A stretch of 64,000 bases of DNA from Enterovirga aerilata (GTDB lineage: Bacteria; Pseudomonadota; Alphaproteobacteria; Rhizobiales; Beijerinckiaceae), in NCBI RefSeq assembly GCF_013044135.1, contig NZ_JABEPP010000003.1, forward strand, positions 62,001 through 126,000. Direction: 5' to 3'. A program made the position numbers and the translations under genes. This document shows, piece by piece, positions 43,680 through 51,539 of the stretch. Position 1 is the first letter of the stretch. Every line of letters starts with the position of its first letter. The notes beneath the pieces were generated by a model, which made no database searches, was not told the DNA's origin, and saw only the letters and a program-made list of their open reading frames with translations.

Positions 43680-43754
43680 ATGGTACGGATCGTCATCGCG
43701 GAGGTGCTGGTGTGCTCCCTCGCGCTCGCGGCGAACCTCATCCTGATCGGCTGA
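43680..43754 (+). CDS. Possible 24-residue membrane microprotein
   Basis: A short frame encoding 24 residues (MVRIVIAEVLVCSLALAANL plus ILIG), nearly all hydrophobic, preceded by a strong Shine-Dalgarno GGGAGG at 5 bases. It lies between the DUF808 gene and tRNA-Arg. The combination of ribosome-binding site and single membrane helix makes it a plausible microprotein, but nothing else supports it. Confidence 0.4.
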   Translation: MVRIVIAEVLVCSLALAANLILIG

Positions 43755-43775
43755 GGACCGACCTGCCGGACGGGT

Positions 43776-43852
43776 TGGCGACCGCGGAGGGACTCGAACC
43801 CCCAACCTTCGCGTTCGAAGCGCGACGCTCTATCCGATTGAGCTACGCAGTC
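43776..43852 (-). tRNA. tRNA-Arg (anticodon TCG)
   Basis: A 77-base cloverleaf with encoded CCA. Acceptor stem GACTGCG pairs with CGCGGTC (one T-G pair). The D arm is GCTC...GAGC. The anticodon arm is TCGCG-CTTCGAA-CGCGA with anticodon TCG, reading CGA. The T arm is GGGGG-TTCGAGT-CCCTC. All stems form. Confidence 0.93.
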
Positions 43853-43974
43853 GGGCCGCTTCGTTTTTAGGTTCTCCGCCCCCGCCCGGCAAGGAAGCGC
43901 CGCGAAAGCGTGTTGCGGCGCGTTGAACTTTCCCTTCGCGCCTCCGTTGAGCCCCCGCCTGCAGGGAGGGGGAG

Positions 43975-44985
43975 ATGTTCGGCCTGGCTGGATGGGCGAG
44001 GATGAGTCGGGCGCCGCTCTGGCTTGCCGCGCTCCTGTGGTTGGCCCAGGCTGGGGCGGCTGCGGCGCTCACCGCCGCGGAGGTGAACGAGGCGGCGTTC
44101 AAGCCGGGCGGGCCTGCGCGGGAGGGCGTCGATCCCGCCGTGCTGCGTGCGCAGGTCCTGCTCGATCGCCTGCGCTTCTCGCCGGGCTCGATCGACGGCC
44201 GGATGGGTGAGAACTTTGCGAACGCGCTCGACGCCTTCGCGATCGCGAACGGCCTCCAGCCCGCGGGCAAGCTGACGCAGGAGATCTGGGACAGGCTGGT
44301 CGGGAGCTCGGAGGGGCCGATCCTCGTCCCGTACACGATCGCGAAGGAGGACGTGAAGGGCCCCTTCCTGGAGAGGATCCCGAAGGATTACGAGGAGATG
44401 GCGAGCCTGAAGAGCCTCGGCTACACCTCGCCCGAGGAGGCGCTCGGGGAACGGTTCCACGTCGCCCCGGCGCTGTTGAAGGCGCTCAACCCGAGGGCCC
44501 GGTTCGAGGCGGGCGAGGAGATCACAGTGCCGGCCGCCCGGCCGGACCCGAAGCCGGGGAACGGCGGCCCGAAGGTCGGCCGGATCGAGGTGGACAAGGC
44601 CAGGAAGACGGTCCGCGCCTTCGACCGGGACGGGAAGCTCGTCGCGACCTACCCGGCCTCGGTCGGCTCGGACGAGAAGCCGGCGCCCTCCGGCAGGTTC
44701 GAAATCAGGGCGATCGCCGCGAACCCGACCTATACCTACAACCCGGACTACGCCTTCAAGGGCCAGAGCGCGAAGAAGAAGGTCGAGATCGCTCCGGGCC
44801 CGAACAATCCGGTCGGCGCCGTGTGGCTGGACCTGACGGCCGAGAGCTACGGAATACACGGCACGCCGGAGCCGGAGCGGGTCGGCAAGACCGCCTCGCA
44901 TGGCTGCGTCCGGCTCACGAACTGGGACGTGAAGGACCTCGCCAGCCAGGTGGGCAAGGGCACCGTGGTCGAGTTCGTGGAATAG
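43975..44985 (+). CDS. L,D-transpeptidase (YkuD) with N-terminal peptidoglycan-binding region
   Basis: A 336-residue periplasmic enzyme that forms 3-3 cross-links or attaches proteins to peptidoglycan. It has a signal peptide (SRAPLWLAALLWLAQAGAAAA), a PG-binding-like helical region (QVLLDRLRFSPGSIDGRMGEN), a LysM-like middle (VAPALLKALNPRARFEAGEE) and a C-terminal YkuD domain. The catalytic motif is SHGCVRLTN with Cys at about 311 and the upstream HGTPEP. GGAGG is just before the ATG. Stand-alone gene; Hyphomicrobiales carry many such enzymes. Confidence 0.93.
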   Translation: MFGLAGWARMSRAPLWLAALLWLAQAGAAAALTAAEVNEAAFKPGGPAREGVDPAVLRAQVLLDRLRFSPGSIDGRMGENFANALDAFAIANGLQPAGKLTQEIWDRLVGSSEGPILVPYTIAKEDVKGPFLERIPKDYEEMASLKSLGYTSPEEALGERFHVAPALLKALNPRARFEAGEEITVPAARPDPKPGNGGPKVGRIEVDKARKTVRAFDRDGKLVATYPASVGSDEKPAPSGRFEIRAIAANPTYTYNPDYAFKGQSAKKKVEIAPGPNNPVGAVWLDLTAESYGIHGTPEPERVGKTASHGCVRLTNWDVKDLASQVGKGTVVEFVE

Positions 44986-45115
44986 CGGCCGACGTCCTCA
45001 TCCCGGCGGCGAGGTGGGCGCTGCGGACAGGGCGTCCGGCAATCCGCAGGGCCGGGAGATCTCGGCACCTGGGAGCCGCCTGTGATCCCCTGATCAGGGA
45101 AGGGGAGGATGCTGC

Positions 45116-45973
45116 TCAGCTCGCCGACCGCCAGCCCGGCTTGCCGCGACCGCCGGCGAGTCCTGCCTTCACGCGCTGCTTGAGGAGCGGCCGTGGCCGG
45201 AAACGCTCGCCATAGGCCTCCTGCAGGATCTCCTGGACCTGCAGGCAGAGGCTCGAGGTCGTGGCGTCCATGAGCTCGAACGGGCCCATCGGGTGCCCGA
45301 GGCCGAGCCGGCACGCGGTGTCGATGTCGGCGGGCGTGGCCACGCCTTCCTCGACGAGCCTTACGGCCTCGATCATGAAGGCGTGCAGAAGCCGGTTCAC
45401 GGCGAAGCCCGCGACGTCCTTGATCTCGATCGGCGTCTTCCCGATACGGGCGCAGAGGGCGAGCGTCGTCTCAACGATCTCGCGGGCGGTGTCGAAGGCG
45501 GGAATGACCTCGACGAGCTTCATCCGCGTGACGGGCGAGAAGTAGTGCGTGCCGATGAAGCGCTTCCGCCGCTCGGGGCCGACCTGTGCGGCGAGAGACG
45601 AGATCGGGATGGTCGAGGTGTTCGTCGCCAGGATGCACTCGGCCGCGCAGATCGCGTCGAGCTGCCGGAACACCTCCGCTTTGACGTCCTCCTGCTCGAA
45701 AACCGCTTCGGTGACGAAGCCGCACCGGGAGAGGGCCGCCAGATCGGGCGCGGTCGCAAGTCGCGCGAGCGCAGCCTCCTTCCCGCCGGCCGGGAGCGCT
45801 CCCCTCTGCGCGCCGCGGTCGTAGACGGAATGGAGCCGCGTGACGGCGCCGGCCAGGAGCTCGGCCGAGCGATCGACGAGAACCACCTCGAACCCGGCCA
45901 CCGCGAAGGTGAGAGCGATCTCGGAGCCCATCAGCCCCGCTCCCACCACTCCGACCTGCATCGCTTCACTCAC
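45116..45973 (-). CDS. 3-hydroxyacyl-CoA dehydrogenase (HBD type)
   Basis: A 285-residue NAD-dependent enzyme that oxidises 3-hydroxyacyl-CoA to 3-ketoacyl-CoA. Features: Rossmann GAGLMGSEIA (11-20), NTSTIPISSLA, and the catalytic His in GTHYFSPVTRMKLVEVIP. The C-terminal helical dimerisation domain is complete. It overlaps the upstream TetR gene by 4 bases. The unit is divergent from an operon with an acyl-CoA ligase and a dehydrogenase, so together they cover part of a beta-oxidation spiral. Confidence 0.93.
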   Translation of the reverse strand: MSEAMQVGVVGAGLMGSEIALTFAVAGFEVVLVDRSAELLAGAVTRLHSVYDRGAQRGALPAGGKEAALARLATAPDLAALSRCGFVTEAVFEQEDVKAEVFRQLDAICAAECILATNTSTIPISSLAAQVGPERRKRFIGTHYFSPVTRMKLVEVIPAFDTAREIVETTLALCARIGKTPIEIKDVAGFAVNRLLHAFMIEAVRLVEEGVATPADIDTACRLGLGHPMGPFELMDATTSSLCLQVQEILQEAYGERFRPRPLLKQRVKAGLAGGRGKPGWRSAS

Positions 45974-46704
45974 TGCTGCGTCTCCCCGCTTGCCCTTGAT
46001 CTGGAAGTCGAGCGCCGCCGCCGGGTCGCAGCGCGCTCCGATGTCCCGTCCGCCTCCGGAGCGGATTTTCGCGTCCGCTCGGGAGGTGCGCCGGCCAGCC
46101 CGAAGGTCACGAATTTCATGTAGGCGGCGACCACCCAGTCCGGGATCGGCCCGGCTCCGCCTTCGACCTTCGAAAAGCGAAGATAGATGTAGAACCGGGC
46201 AGCCATCAGGATGAAGGCGAGCACCTCCAGCTCGCGCGCCTCGAAGCCGGGCAATTCGCCTCGCGCCCGGCTCCGTTCGAGGGCCGACACGTAATGGCGC
46301 GCGAGATTGTCGATGTGCTCCTGGAACGCGGCCGGCGCCGCTGTCTCGGCTTCGTTCAGCAGACGGTAGAACCCGGGATGCTCGACAAGGAAGTCGAAGA
46401 AGCCCCGGAAGCCCCGCTCCTCCAGGTCGAGAACGTCGCGCGCGCCCGAGACACGCGCGCGCAGCTGCTGCAGCAACTCGTTCCCGACGGTCGGCAACAG
46501 CTCGTCGAAGAGATCCTGACGCGACTCGAAATAGCGATAGAACGTGCCGTGAGCGAGGCCGGCGCGCTCCGTGATGCGCCCGACCGAGGTCTCCTCGTAC
46601 CCGCGCTCGCCGATCAGGTCGGCAGCCGCGCGCATCAGCGCGACGCGGTTCGCCTTGACCCGATCGGAGCGGCTCACCTTCGGTTCAGCCCGCGATTTCG
46701 GCAT
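45970..46704 (-). CDS. TetR-family transcriptional regulator
   Basis: A 244-residue regulator with an N-terminal helix-turn-helix (TSVGRITERAGLAHGTFYRYFESRQ, cited as one motif around residues 40-64) and a helical effector domain. The C-terminal ~35 residues are Arg/Ser-rich. The ATG at 46704 is preceded by GGAGGAAGG; longer frames are unlikely. It heads a unit with the 3-hydroxyacyl-CoA dehydrogenase and is divergent from the substrate-binding protein/acyl-CoA ligase operon, so it probably represses both, with a CoA ester as ligand. Confidence 0.92.
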   Translation of the reverse strand: MPKSRAEPKVSRSDRVKANRVALMRAAADLIGERGYEETSVGRITERAGLAHGTFYRYFESRQDLFDELLPTVGNELLQQLRARVSGARDVLDLEERGFRGFFDFLVEHPGFYRLLNEAETAAPAAFQEHIDNLARHYVSALERSRARGELPGFEARELEVLAFILMAARFYIYLRFSKVEGGAGPIPDWVVAAYMKFVTFGLAGAPPERTRKSAPEADGTSERAATRRRRSTSRSRASGETQQ

Positions 46705-46798
46705 CCTTCCTCCGTGACGCGCGCTCGGGACGGCGAGTCCGCCGCCGCCACCTAGCGCAAGCCGGCCTATCGAACAAAGCCGCTCCAACTCGCATTGT

Positions 46799-46817
46799 GA
46801 TTTGCGATCCGCAAGTC
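46799..46817. promoter_or_regulatory. Inverted repeat, TetR operator candidate
   Basis: Arms GATTTGCG and CGCAAGTC (7 of 8 positions symmetric) separated by 3 bases lie in the 177-base gap between tetR and the divergent substrate-binding-protein gene. A TTGACG hexamer at 46825-46830 is immediately downstream and may be a -35 element of the rightward operon. Position and size suit a TetR dimer; binding is inferred. Confidence 0.45.
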
Positions 46818-46881
46818 ATCTTTGTTGACGGCATGGCTCGGGCGTGAAACAACCGCGTCAACGAACAGCGGAGGAACGTTC

Positions 46882-48081
46882 ATGCGAGGTCTATCTGCGC
46901 TGCTGCTGCTTGCCGGGATGGCTGCGGCGCCCGCGATCGCCCAGGGCGAGAGGCCCGTCAGGGTCGGCGTGCTGACCGACATGTCGGGCGTCTACGGCAC
47001 GATAACGGGTAAGGGCGCGGTGGAAGCCGCGAGAATGGCTGTCGAGGACTTCAAGGCGGGCCATCCAGGTTTCCAGGTCGAACTGGTCTCCGCAGATCAC
47101 CAGAACAAGCCGGACGTCGCGGTCGCGCTCGCGCGCCAGTGGATGGATGTCGACGGCGTCGACGCCGTCGCCGAGTTGACCACATCGGCGATCGCCCTGG
47201 CCGTCCAGAAGCTTGCGGAGGAGAAGAAGAAGATCGTGCTCGTGTCCGGTGCAGGCTCGTCCGACCTGACCGGCAAGGCATGCTCCCCCACCGGCTTCCA
47301 TTGGACCTACGACACCTATGCCCTGGCGAACGGGACGGGTCGGGCGGTCCTCCAGCAGGGCGGCCGCAAGTGGTTCTTCCTGACGGTCGATTACGCCTTC
47401 GGGCAGGCGCTCGAAAAGGACGTGTCGGACACGGTGAAGGCCATGGGCGGCGAGGTGGTCGGAGGGGTTCGGCATCCGCTGAACACGGCCGATTTCTCGT
47501 CCTTCCTGCTCCAGGCTCAGGGCTCGAAGGCCGATGTGATCGGTCTTGCCAATGCGGGTAGCGACCTGGTCAACAGCATCAAGCAAGCGACCGAGTTCGG
47601 CATCGGCCAGAGTTCCCAGCGGCTGGCGGCGCTCCTGGTCTATATCACGGATGTGCATGCCCTCGGCCTCGACCAGTCGAAGGGCGTGTACTTGACCACG
47701 GGCTTCTACTGGGACCGGGACGAGGCCACTCGCGCGTGGTCGAGGCGCTTCTTCGATCGCGTCGGGGCGATGCCGACCATGGCCCAGGCCGGGATGTACT
47801 CTTCCGTCAGCCACTATCTCCAGGCCGTCAAAAAGGCCGGGACCAGGGACGCAGTGCAGGTCGCCCGAACCATGAAGTCGATGCCCGTCAACGACATGTT
47901 CGCGACCAACGGCGTCGTGCGCGAGGATGGCCGCATGGTTCACGACATGTACCTCGTGCGCGTGAAGCAGCCGTCGGCGTCGCGCTATCCCTGGGATTAC
48001 TACGAGGTCGTGCAAACGATTCCCGGCCGCGAAGCCTTCCGGCCGATGGAGGGGGGCGGCTGCCCCCACGCCGGCAAGTAG
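46882..48081 (+). CDS. Orphan ABC transporter substrate-binding protein (Peripla_BP_6)
   Basis: A 399-residue periplasmic receptor of the branched-chain amino-acid type, with signal peptide MRGLSALLLLAGMAAAPAIA. It is clearly paralogous to the protein encoded at 60416-61642: both share MSSVY/MSGVY-G, SADHQNKPD/SADHQTKPD, FxxTxDYxFGxAL, GGVRHPxxxxDFSS and the C-terminal PWDYYxVV. No permease or ATPase genes accompany it. Such receptors in aromatic-acid and phenylpropanoid loci bind aromatic acids. ATG at 46882 with GGAGG upstream. First gene of the operon with GST-like, ligase and dehydrogenase genes. Confidence 0.92.
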   Translation: MRGLSALLLLAGMAAAPAIAQGERPVRVGVLTDMSGVYGTITGKGAVEAARMAVEDFKAGHPGFQVELVSADHQNKPDVAVALARQWMDVDGVDAVAELTTSAIALAVQKLAEEKKKIVLVSGAGSSDLTGKACSPTGFHWTYDTYALANGTGRAVLQQGGRKWFFLTVDYAFGQALEKDVSDTVKAMGGEVVGGVRHPLNTADFSSFLLQAQGSKADVIGLANAGSDLVNSIKQATEFGIGQSSQRLAALLVYITDVHALGLDQSKGVYLTTGFYWDRDEATRAWSRRFFDRVGAMPTMAQAGMYSSVSHYLQAVKKAGTRDAVQVARTMKSMPVNDMFATNGVVREDGRMVHDMYLVRVKQPSASRYPWDYYEVVQTIPGREAFRPMEGGGCPHAGK

Positions 48082-48083
48082 GG

Positions 48084-49118
48084 ATGTCGGTGCCGACCGT
48101 GTCCTCCGAAGGCCGCTATCGTCTCGTCGGGTCCACCGCCTCGCCCTACGCGCTCAAGATGCGGGCGATCCTGCGCTACCGCAGGATACCGTTCGACTGG
48201 GTGATCATGACGCCCGCGTTGCGGGCCGAAACCGCCCACCTCAAGCCGAACCTGATTCCGGCTCTTCGCTACCCGGACGGCACCTGGCGGGGCGAGACGA
48301 CCACGCTCGCCCATGATCTCGAGACAAGACACCGGGAGCGCTCGATCATCCCGGAGGACCCGGCGCTGGCGTTTCTCTGCGATCTCCTCGAGGACATGGC
48401 GGACGAATGGGCTGTGAAACCGCTCTTCCTCTACCGGTGGTGGGATCCGGAGGACCAGGATTACGTCTCCCGCTGGGCGGCCGAGGAGTGGTCCGTGTTC
48501 GAGGAGGAGGCCGGCTCGGAAGCCGAGCGCGAGGCGATGCGCCGACGCCAGATCTCGCGCATGCCGATCCTCGGCGCGACGGCCGAAAACAAGCCCCTTC
48601 TGGAGGAAAGCTACCGGCGCATGCTGGCCGCGATCGAGCCGCATGTCGGGCTGAACAGGTTCTTCTTCGGTACCCGTCCCTCGTTGGCGGATTTCGCCTG
48701 GTACGGGCAGCTCAATGAGATGGCCACCGATCCTACCCCGATGCGGATCATGCGGGCGATCGCGCCGAAGACGGATATCTGGGCCCGCCGTCTGGACGAC
48801 ACCTCGGGCGTGGATGGGGAGTGGTGGCCCCTCGACAAGGTGCTCGCGGGTGCCGCGGGCGATCTTCTCGCCCTCGCGGGCGAGCTCTACCTGCCGTTCC
48901 TCGCCGCCAACGAGAAGGCCTTCAACGGAGGGCTTGAGCGGCTCAGGATCACCGTCTGGGGCCTCGATTACGCGCTCGCTCCCTTCAAGTACCAGGTGAA
49001 GTGCCTCACGACGCTTCGCGATCGCTTCTGCGCTTTGGGCGCCCCCGATCGCTCGCGACTCGAGCCGGTTCTTCGGCGGACCGGATGCTGGCCGATCCTC
49101 GCCGGGGAGGGCGCATGA
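48084..49118 (+). CDS. Glutathione S-transferase-like protein (large)
   Basis: A 344-residue protein with an N-terminal thioredoxin-like GST domain (YRLVGSTASPYALKMRAILRY) and a helical C-terminal domain (FFFGTRPSLADFAWYGQLNE). It is longer than usual GSTs (about 200-250) because of inserted and C-terminal segments. The SPY motif gives a Ser in the position of the catalytic Ser/Cys. It starts 2 bases after the receptor gene and overlaps the acyl-CoA ligase by 4 bases. Glutathione-dependent cleavage or dehalogenation of an aromatic or thioether substrate is possible but not shown. Confidence 0.8.
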   Translation: MSVPTVSSEGRYRLVGSTASPYALKMRAILRYRRIPFDWVIMTPALRAETAHLKPNLIPALRYPDGTWRGETTTLAHDLETRHRERSIIPEDPALAFLCDLLEDMADEWAVKPLFLYRWWDPEDQDYVSRWAAEEWSVFEEEAGSEAEREAMRRRQISRMPILGATAENKPLLEESYRRMLAAIEPHVGLNRFFFGTRPSLADFAWYGQLNEMATDPTPMRIMRAIAPKTDIWARRLDDTSGVDGEWWPLDKVLAGAAGDLLALAGELYLPFLAANEKAFNGGLERLRITVWGLDYALAPFKYQVKCLTTLRDRFCALGAPDRSRLEPVLRRTGCWPILAGEGA

Positions 49119-50659
49119 TCGACCGATGCGCATCGCCTGACTGGATCGCGCAGCACGCGCTCTGGTCCCCCGGCAAGATCGCCACCATCGACCTGCATTC
49201 CGGCCGCCGCTGGACCTATGCCGAACTCGATGGCCGCTGCGAGCGGCTCGCCTCGTTTCTTTCGGCCGAGTGCGGGGTGAGCGTCGGCGACCGGGTGGGC
49301 GTGCTGGCTCACAACTCGACCGACCTCTTCGAGGTACAGTTCGCCTGTCCGCGGATCGGCGCGATCTTCGTGCCTCTCAACTGGCGGCTGGCGGATGCGG
49401 AAATGCGGCAGATCGCAGCCGACGCGGGCCTCTCCGTCCTGATCTACGGTCCGGAATTCGCGCCTTCCGCGCGCGCGGTGGCGGCGGCCAGCCCCCGGCT
49501 GCGGCTCGTATCCGTCCGGGACGGCGCCGGTTCGGACTACGAGACCGGGATCGCGGAAGCCTCTCCGCTCCCGCGGCGGGCGCAGGTCCGGTACGGCGAT
49601 GTCTGGACGATCATGTACACGTCCGGCACGACCGGGCGGCCCAAAGGTGCGATGATCACCTACGGCATGGTCACCTTCAGCGCCGTGAACAGCATGATGA
49701 AGGCCGGGGTGAGTGCCGGCTCGAGGGGCCTGACATTCCTGCCGCTCTTTCATGTCGGCGGCCTCTACCTGATGGCCGGCTTCATCTTCCACGCCGGCGG
49801 GACGAACACCGTGATGCGATCGTTCGATCCCGCGGAAGCGCTCGCTGCGCTCTCCGATCCCGAGCAGCGGATCACGCATGTCTTCGGCGTGCCGACGAAC
49901 TTCCTCATGATGACGCAGCAGGAGGGGTTTGCCGCAGCCGATCTCTCCGCGATCGAGTGCCTGCTGGTCGGAGGGGCGCCCTGCCCACTCAGCGTGCTGC
50001 GATCCTTCGCGGACAAGGGCGTGCGCATCCGGCAGGCCTGGGGCATGACCGAGACCACGACGCTCGGGACCATGCTCGGCGCCGACAGGGCGGTTGAGAA
50101 GCTCGGCTCGTCCGGCCTGCCCGTGATGCATGCCGAGCTGCGGATCGAGGACGAGGACGGAAGAGAGGTCCCGTCGGGCGCCGTCGGCCAGCTGGTCATT
50201 CGCGGCCCGACCGTCACGCCCGGCTACTGGCGGAACGAGTCCGAAACGGCGCGCGCGTTCCGGGACGGATGGTTCCTCACAGGCGATGCCGCCAGGATCG
50301 ATGCCGAGGGTTTCGTAACGATCGTCGATCGCTGGAAGGACATGTACATCTCGGGCGGGGAGAACGTTTACCCGGCCGAGGTCGAGGACGTTCTTCACCG
50401 GATGGACGGCGTGATCTCCGCCGCAGTAATCGGCGTTCCCGATCCCAAGTGGGGCGAGGTGGGTTGTGCCTATCTCGTGACGCGGGAGGGGGTCACGGCC
50501 GATGCCGAGCAGGTGCGAGCTTACTGCGCCGCCCATCTGGCGCGCTACAAGCTGCCGCGTCACGTCAGGGTGATCGACTCTCTCCCGCTCACCGCCGCCG
50601 GAAAGGTGTCCAAGCCCGATCTGCGGCGGCTCTTTGCCGCCGAAGGCGAGGTTCCATGA
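49115..50659 (+). CDS. Acyl-CoA synthetase (AMP-forming), medium-chain/aromatic type
   Basis: A 514-residue ligase with P-loop YTSGTTGRPKGAMI, A5 WGMTETTTLGT, GDAARIDAEGF and the C-terminal Lys in TAAGKVSKPDL. It activates a carboxylic acid as CoA ester via an acyl-adenylate. ATG at 49115 overlaps the GST-like gene (ATGA) and its own stop overlaps the second GST-like gene by 4 bases. The position among GST-like, dehydrogenase and hydroxyacyl-CoA dehydrogenase genes fits a side-chain beta-oxidation route. Confidence 0.93.
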   Translation: MIDRCASPDWIAQHALWSPGKIATIDLHSGRRWTYAELDGRCERLASFLSAECGVSVGDRVGVLAHNSTDLFEVQFACPRIGAIFVPLNWRLADAEMRQIAADAGLSVLIYGPEFAPSARAVAAASPRLRLVSVRDGAGSDYETGIAEASPLPRRAQVRYGDVWTIMYTSGTTGRPKGAMITYGMVTFSAVNSMMKAGVSAGSRGLTFLPLFHVGGLYLMAGFIFHAGGTNTVMRSFDPAEALAALSDPEQRITHVFGVPTNFLMMTQQEGFAAADLSAIECLLVGGAPCPLSVLRSFADKGVRIRQAWGMTETTTLGTMLGADRAVEKLGSSGLPVMHAELRIEDEDGREVPSGAVGQLVIRGPTVTPGYWRNESETARAFRDGWFLTGDAARIDAEGFVTIVDRWKDMYISGGENVYPAEVEDVLHRMDGVISAAVIGVPDPKWGEVGCAYLVTREGVTADAEQVRAYCAAHLARYKLPRHVRVIDSLPLTAAGKVSKPDLRRLFAAEGEVP

Positions 50660-51387
50660 ACTGGCGCGAGCCGCAGGGTCCGGCCGATCTCGATGTCTAT
50701 ACGTGGCCGACCCCGAACGGCCGCAAGGTCACGATCCTTCTCGCCGAGGCCGAGCTTCCCTACAACCTCGTCCCCGTCGACACGGCCGCCGGCGTGCAGT
50801 TCGAGCCGGACTATGCAGAGATCAATCCGAACCGGAAGATCCCCGCCCTGGTCGACCACCGGTTCCCTCGCGGCGGGGGAGCGTGGCCGATCTTCGAGTC
50901 TGGCGCGATCCTTCTGCACCTCGCGGAGCGGACCGGCCGCTTCCTGCCGGCGGATGCGCGCCGCCGCTCGGAGACGCTGCAGTGGCTGATGTGGCAGGCG
51001 AGCGGATTTGGACCGATGCTCGGCCAGGCGCATCACTTCCGCTTCTATGCCCCCGAGCAGATCTCGTATTGCGTGGAGCGCTATACGCGAGAGGCGGAGC
51101 GGCTCTATCGGGTGCTGGATCGGCGGCTCGAGGAACGTGAATATGTCGTCGACGAGTTTTCGATCGCCGACATCGCGATCTGGCCCTGGATCGTGCCGCG
51201 GAAGCTGCAAGGCATCGATCTCGAAGCGTTTCCGAACGTGGCGCGCTGGAACACGACCATGAAGGCGAGGCCTGGCGTCAGGGCAGGTTTCGACGTGCTC
51301 CGGGATAGGGCAAGCGCCGCCAAGCCCACCGGCCGCGCATGGAGCAACCTGTTCGACCGGCGGGACGAAGCCGGATCGGATCGCTAG
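50656..51387 (+). CDS. Glutathione S-transferase family protein (YfcG-like)
   Basis: A 243-residue GST with thioredoxin-like N-domain (VYTWPTPNGRKVTILLAEAE, a motif close to YfcG/YghU disulfide-bond oxidoreductases), the cis-Pro and glutathione-binding NPNRKIPALVD and FESGAILLHLAE, and the C-terminal helical domain (FSIADIAIWPWI). It overlaps the ligase gene by 4 bases. Together with the larger GST-like gene on the other side of the ligase it forms an unusual GST-ligase-GST arrangement. Confidence 0.9.
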   Translation: MNWREPQGPADLDVYTWPTPNGRKVTILLAEAELPYNLVPVDTAAGVQFEPDYAEINPNRKIPALVDHRFPRGGGAWPIFESGAILLHLAERTGRFLPADARRRSETLQWLMWQASGFGPMLGQAHHFRFYAPEQISYCVERYTREAERLYRVLDRRLEEREYVVDEFSIADIAIWPWIVPRKLQGIDLEAFPNVARWNTTMKARPGVRAGFDVLRDRASAAKPTGRAWSNLFDRRDEAGSDR

Positions 51388-51426
51388 GTGGGAATCGTGT
51401 ACGCCTTCTGGCCGGTTCGGCCGTCC

Positions 51427-51525
51427 CGACGACCTCAGGGCGCAGCGCTCCTCCTCGCCAGCCCTGCGGGACGGCATATCTCGGGACAGATCCTCGCCGT
51501 CGATGGCGGCGCGACGGCGATTTGA
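51427..51525 (+). pseudogene. C-terminal remnant of a short-chain dehydrogenase/reductase
   Basis: The reading frame ending at the TGA 51523-51525 encodes RPQGAALLLASPAGRHISGQ followed by ILAVDGGATAI. This is the near-invariant C-terminus of SDR enzymes (LASxxAxxIxGQxxxVDGG). No Rossmann-fold N-terminus or Ser-Tyr-Lys catalytic part is found before it; the upstream DNA is the GST gene. So it is a deletion remnant between the GST-like and dehydrogenase genes. It implies that an SDR once belonged to this operon. Confidence 0.75.
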
Positions 51526-51539
51526 CGGACGGCCGACGG

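Noticed and set aside
43867-44901. Minus-strand frame of 344 codons opposite the L,D-transpeptidase gene
   Set aside because: The plus strand has a signal peptide and the YkuD catalytic motif with a good ribosome-binding site; the antisense frame has neither.
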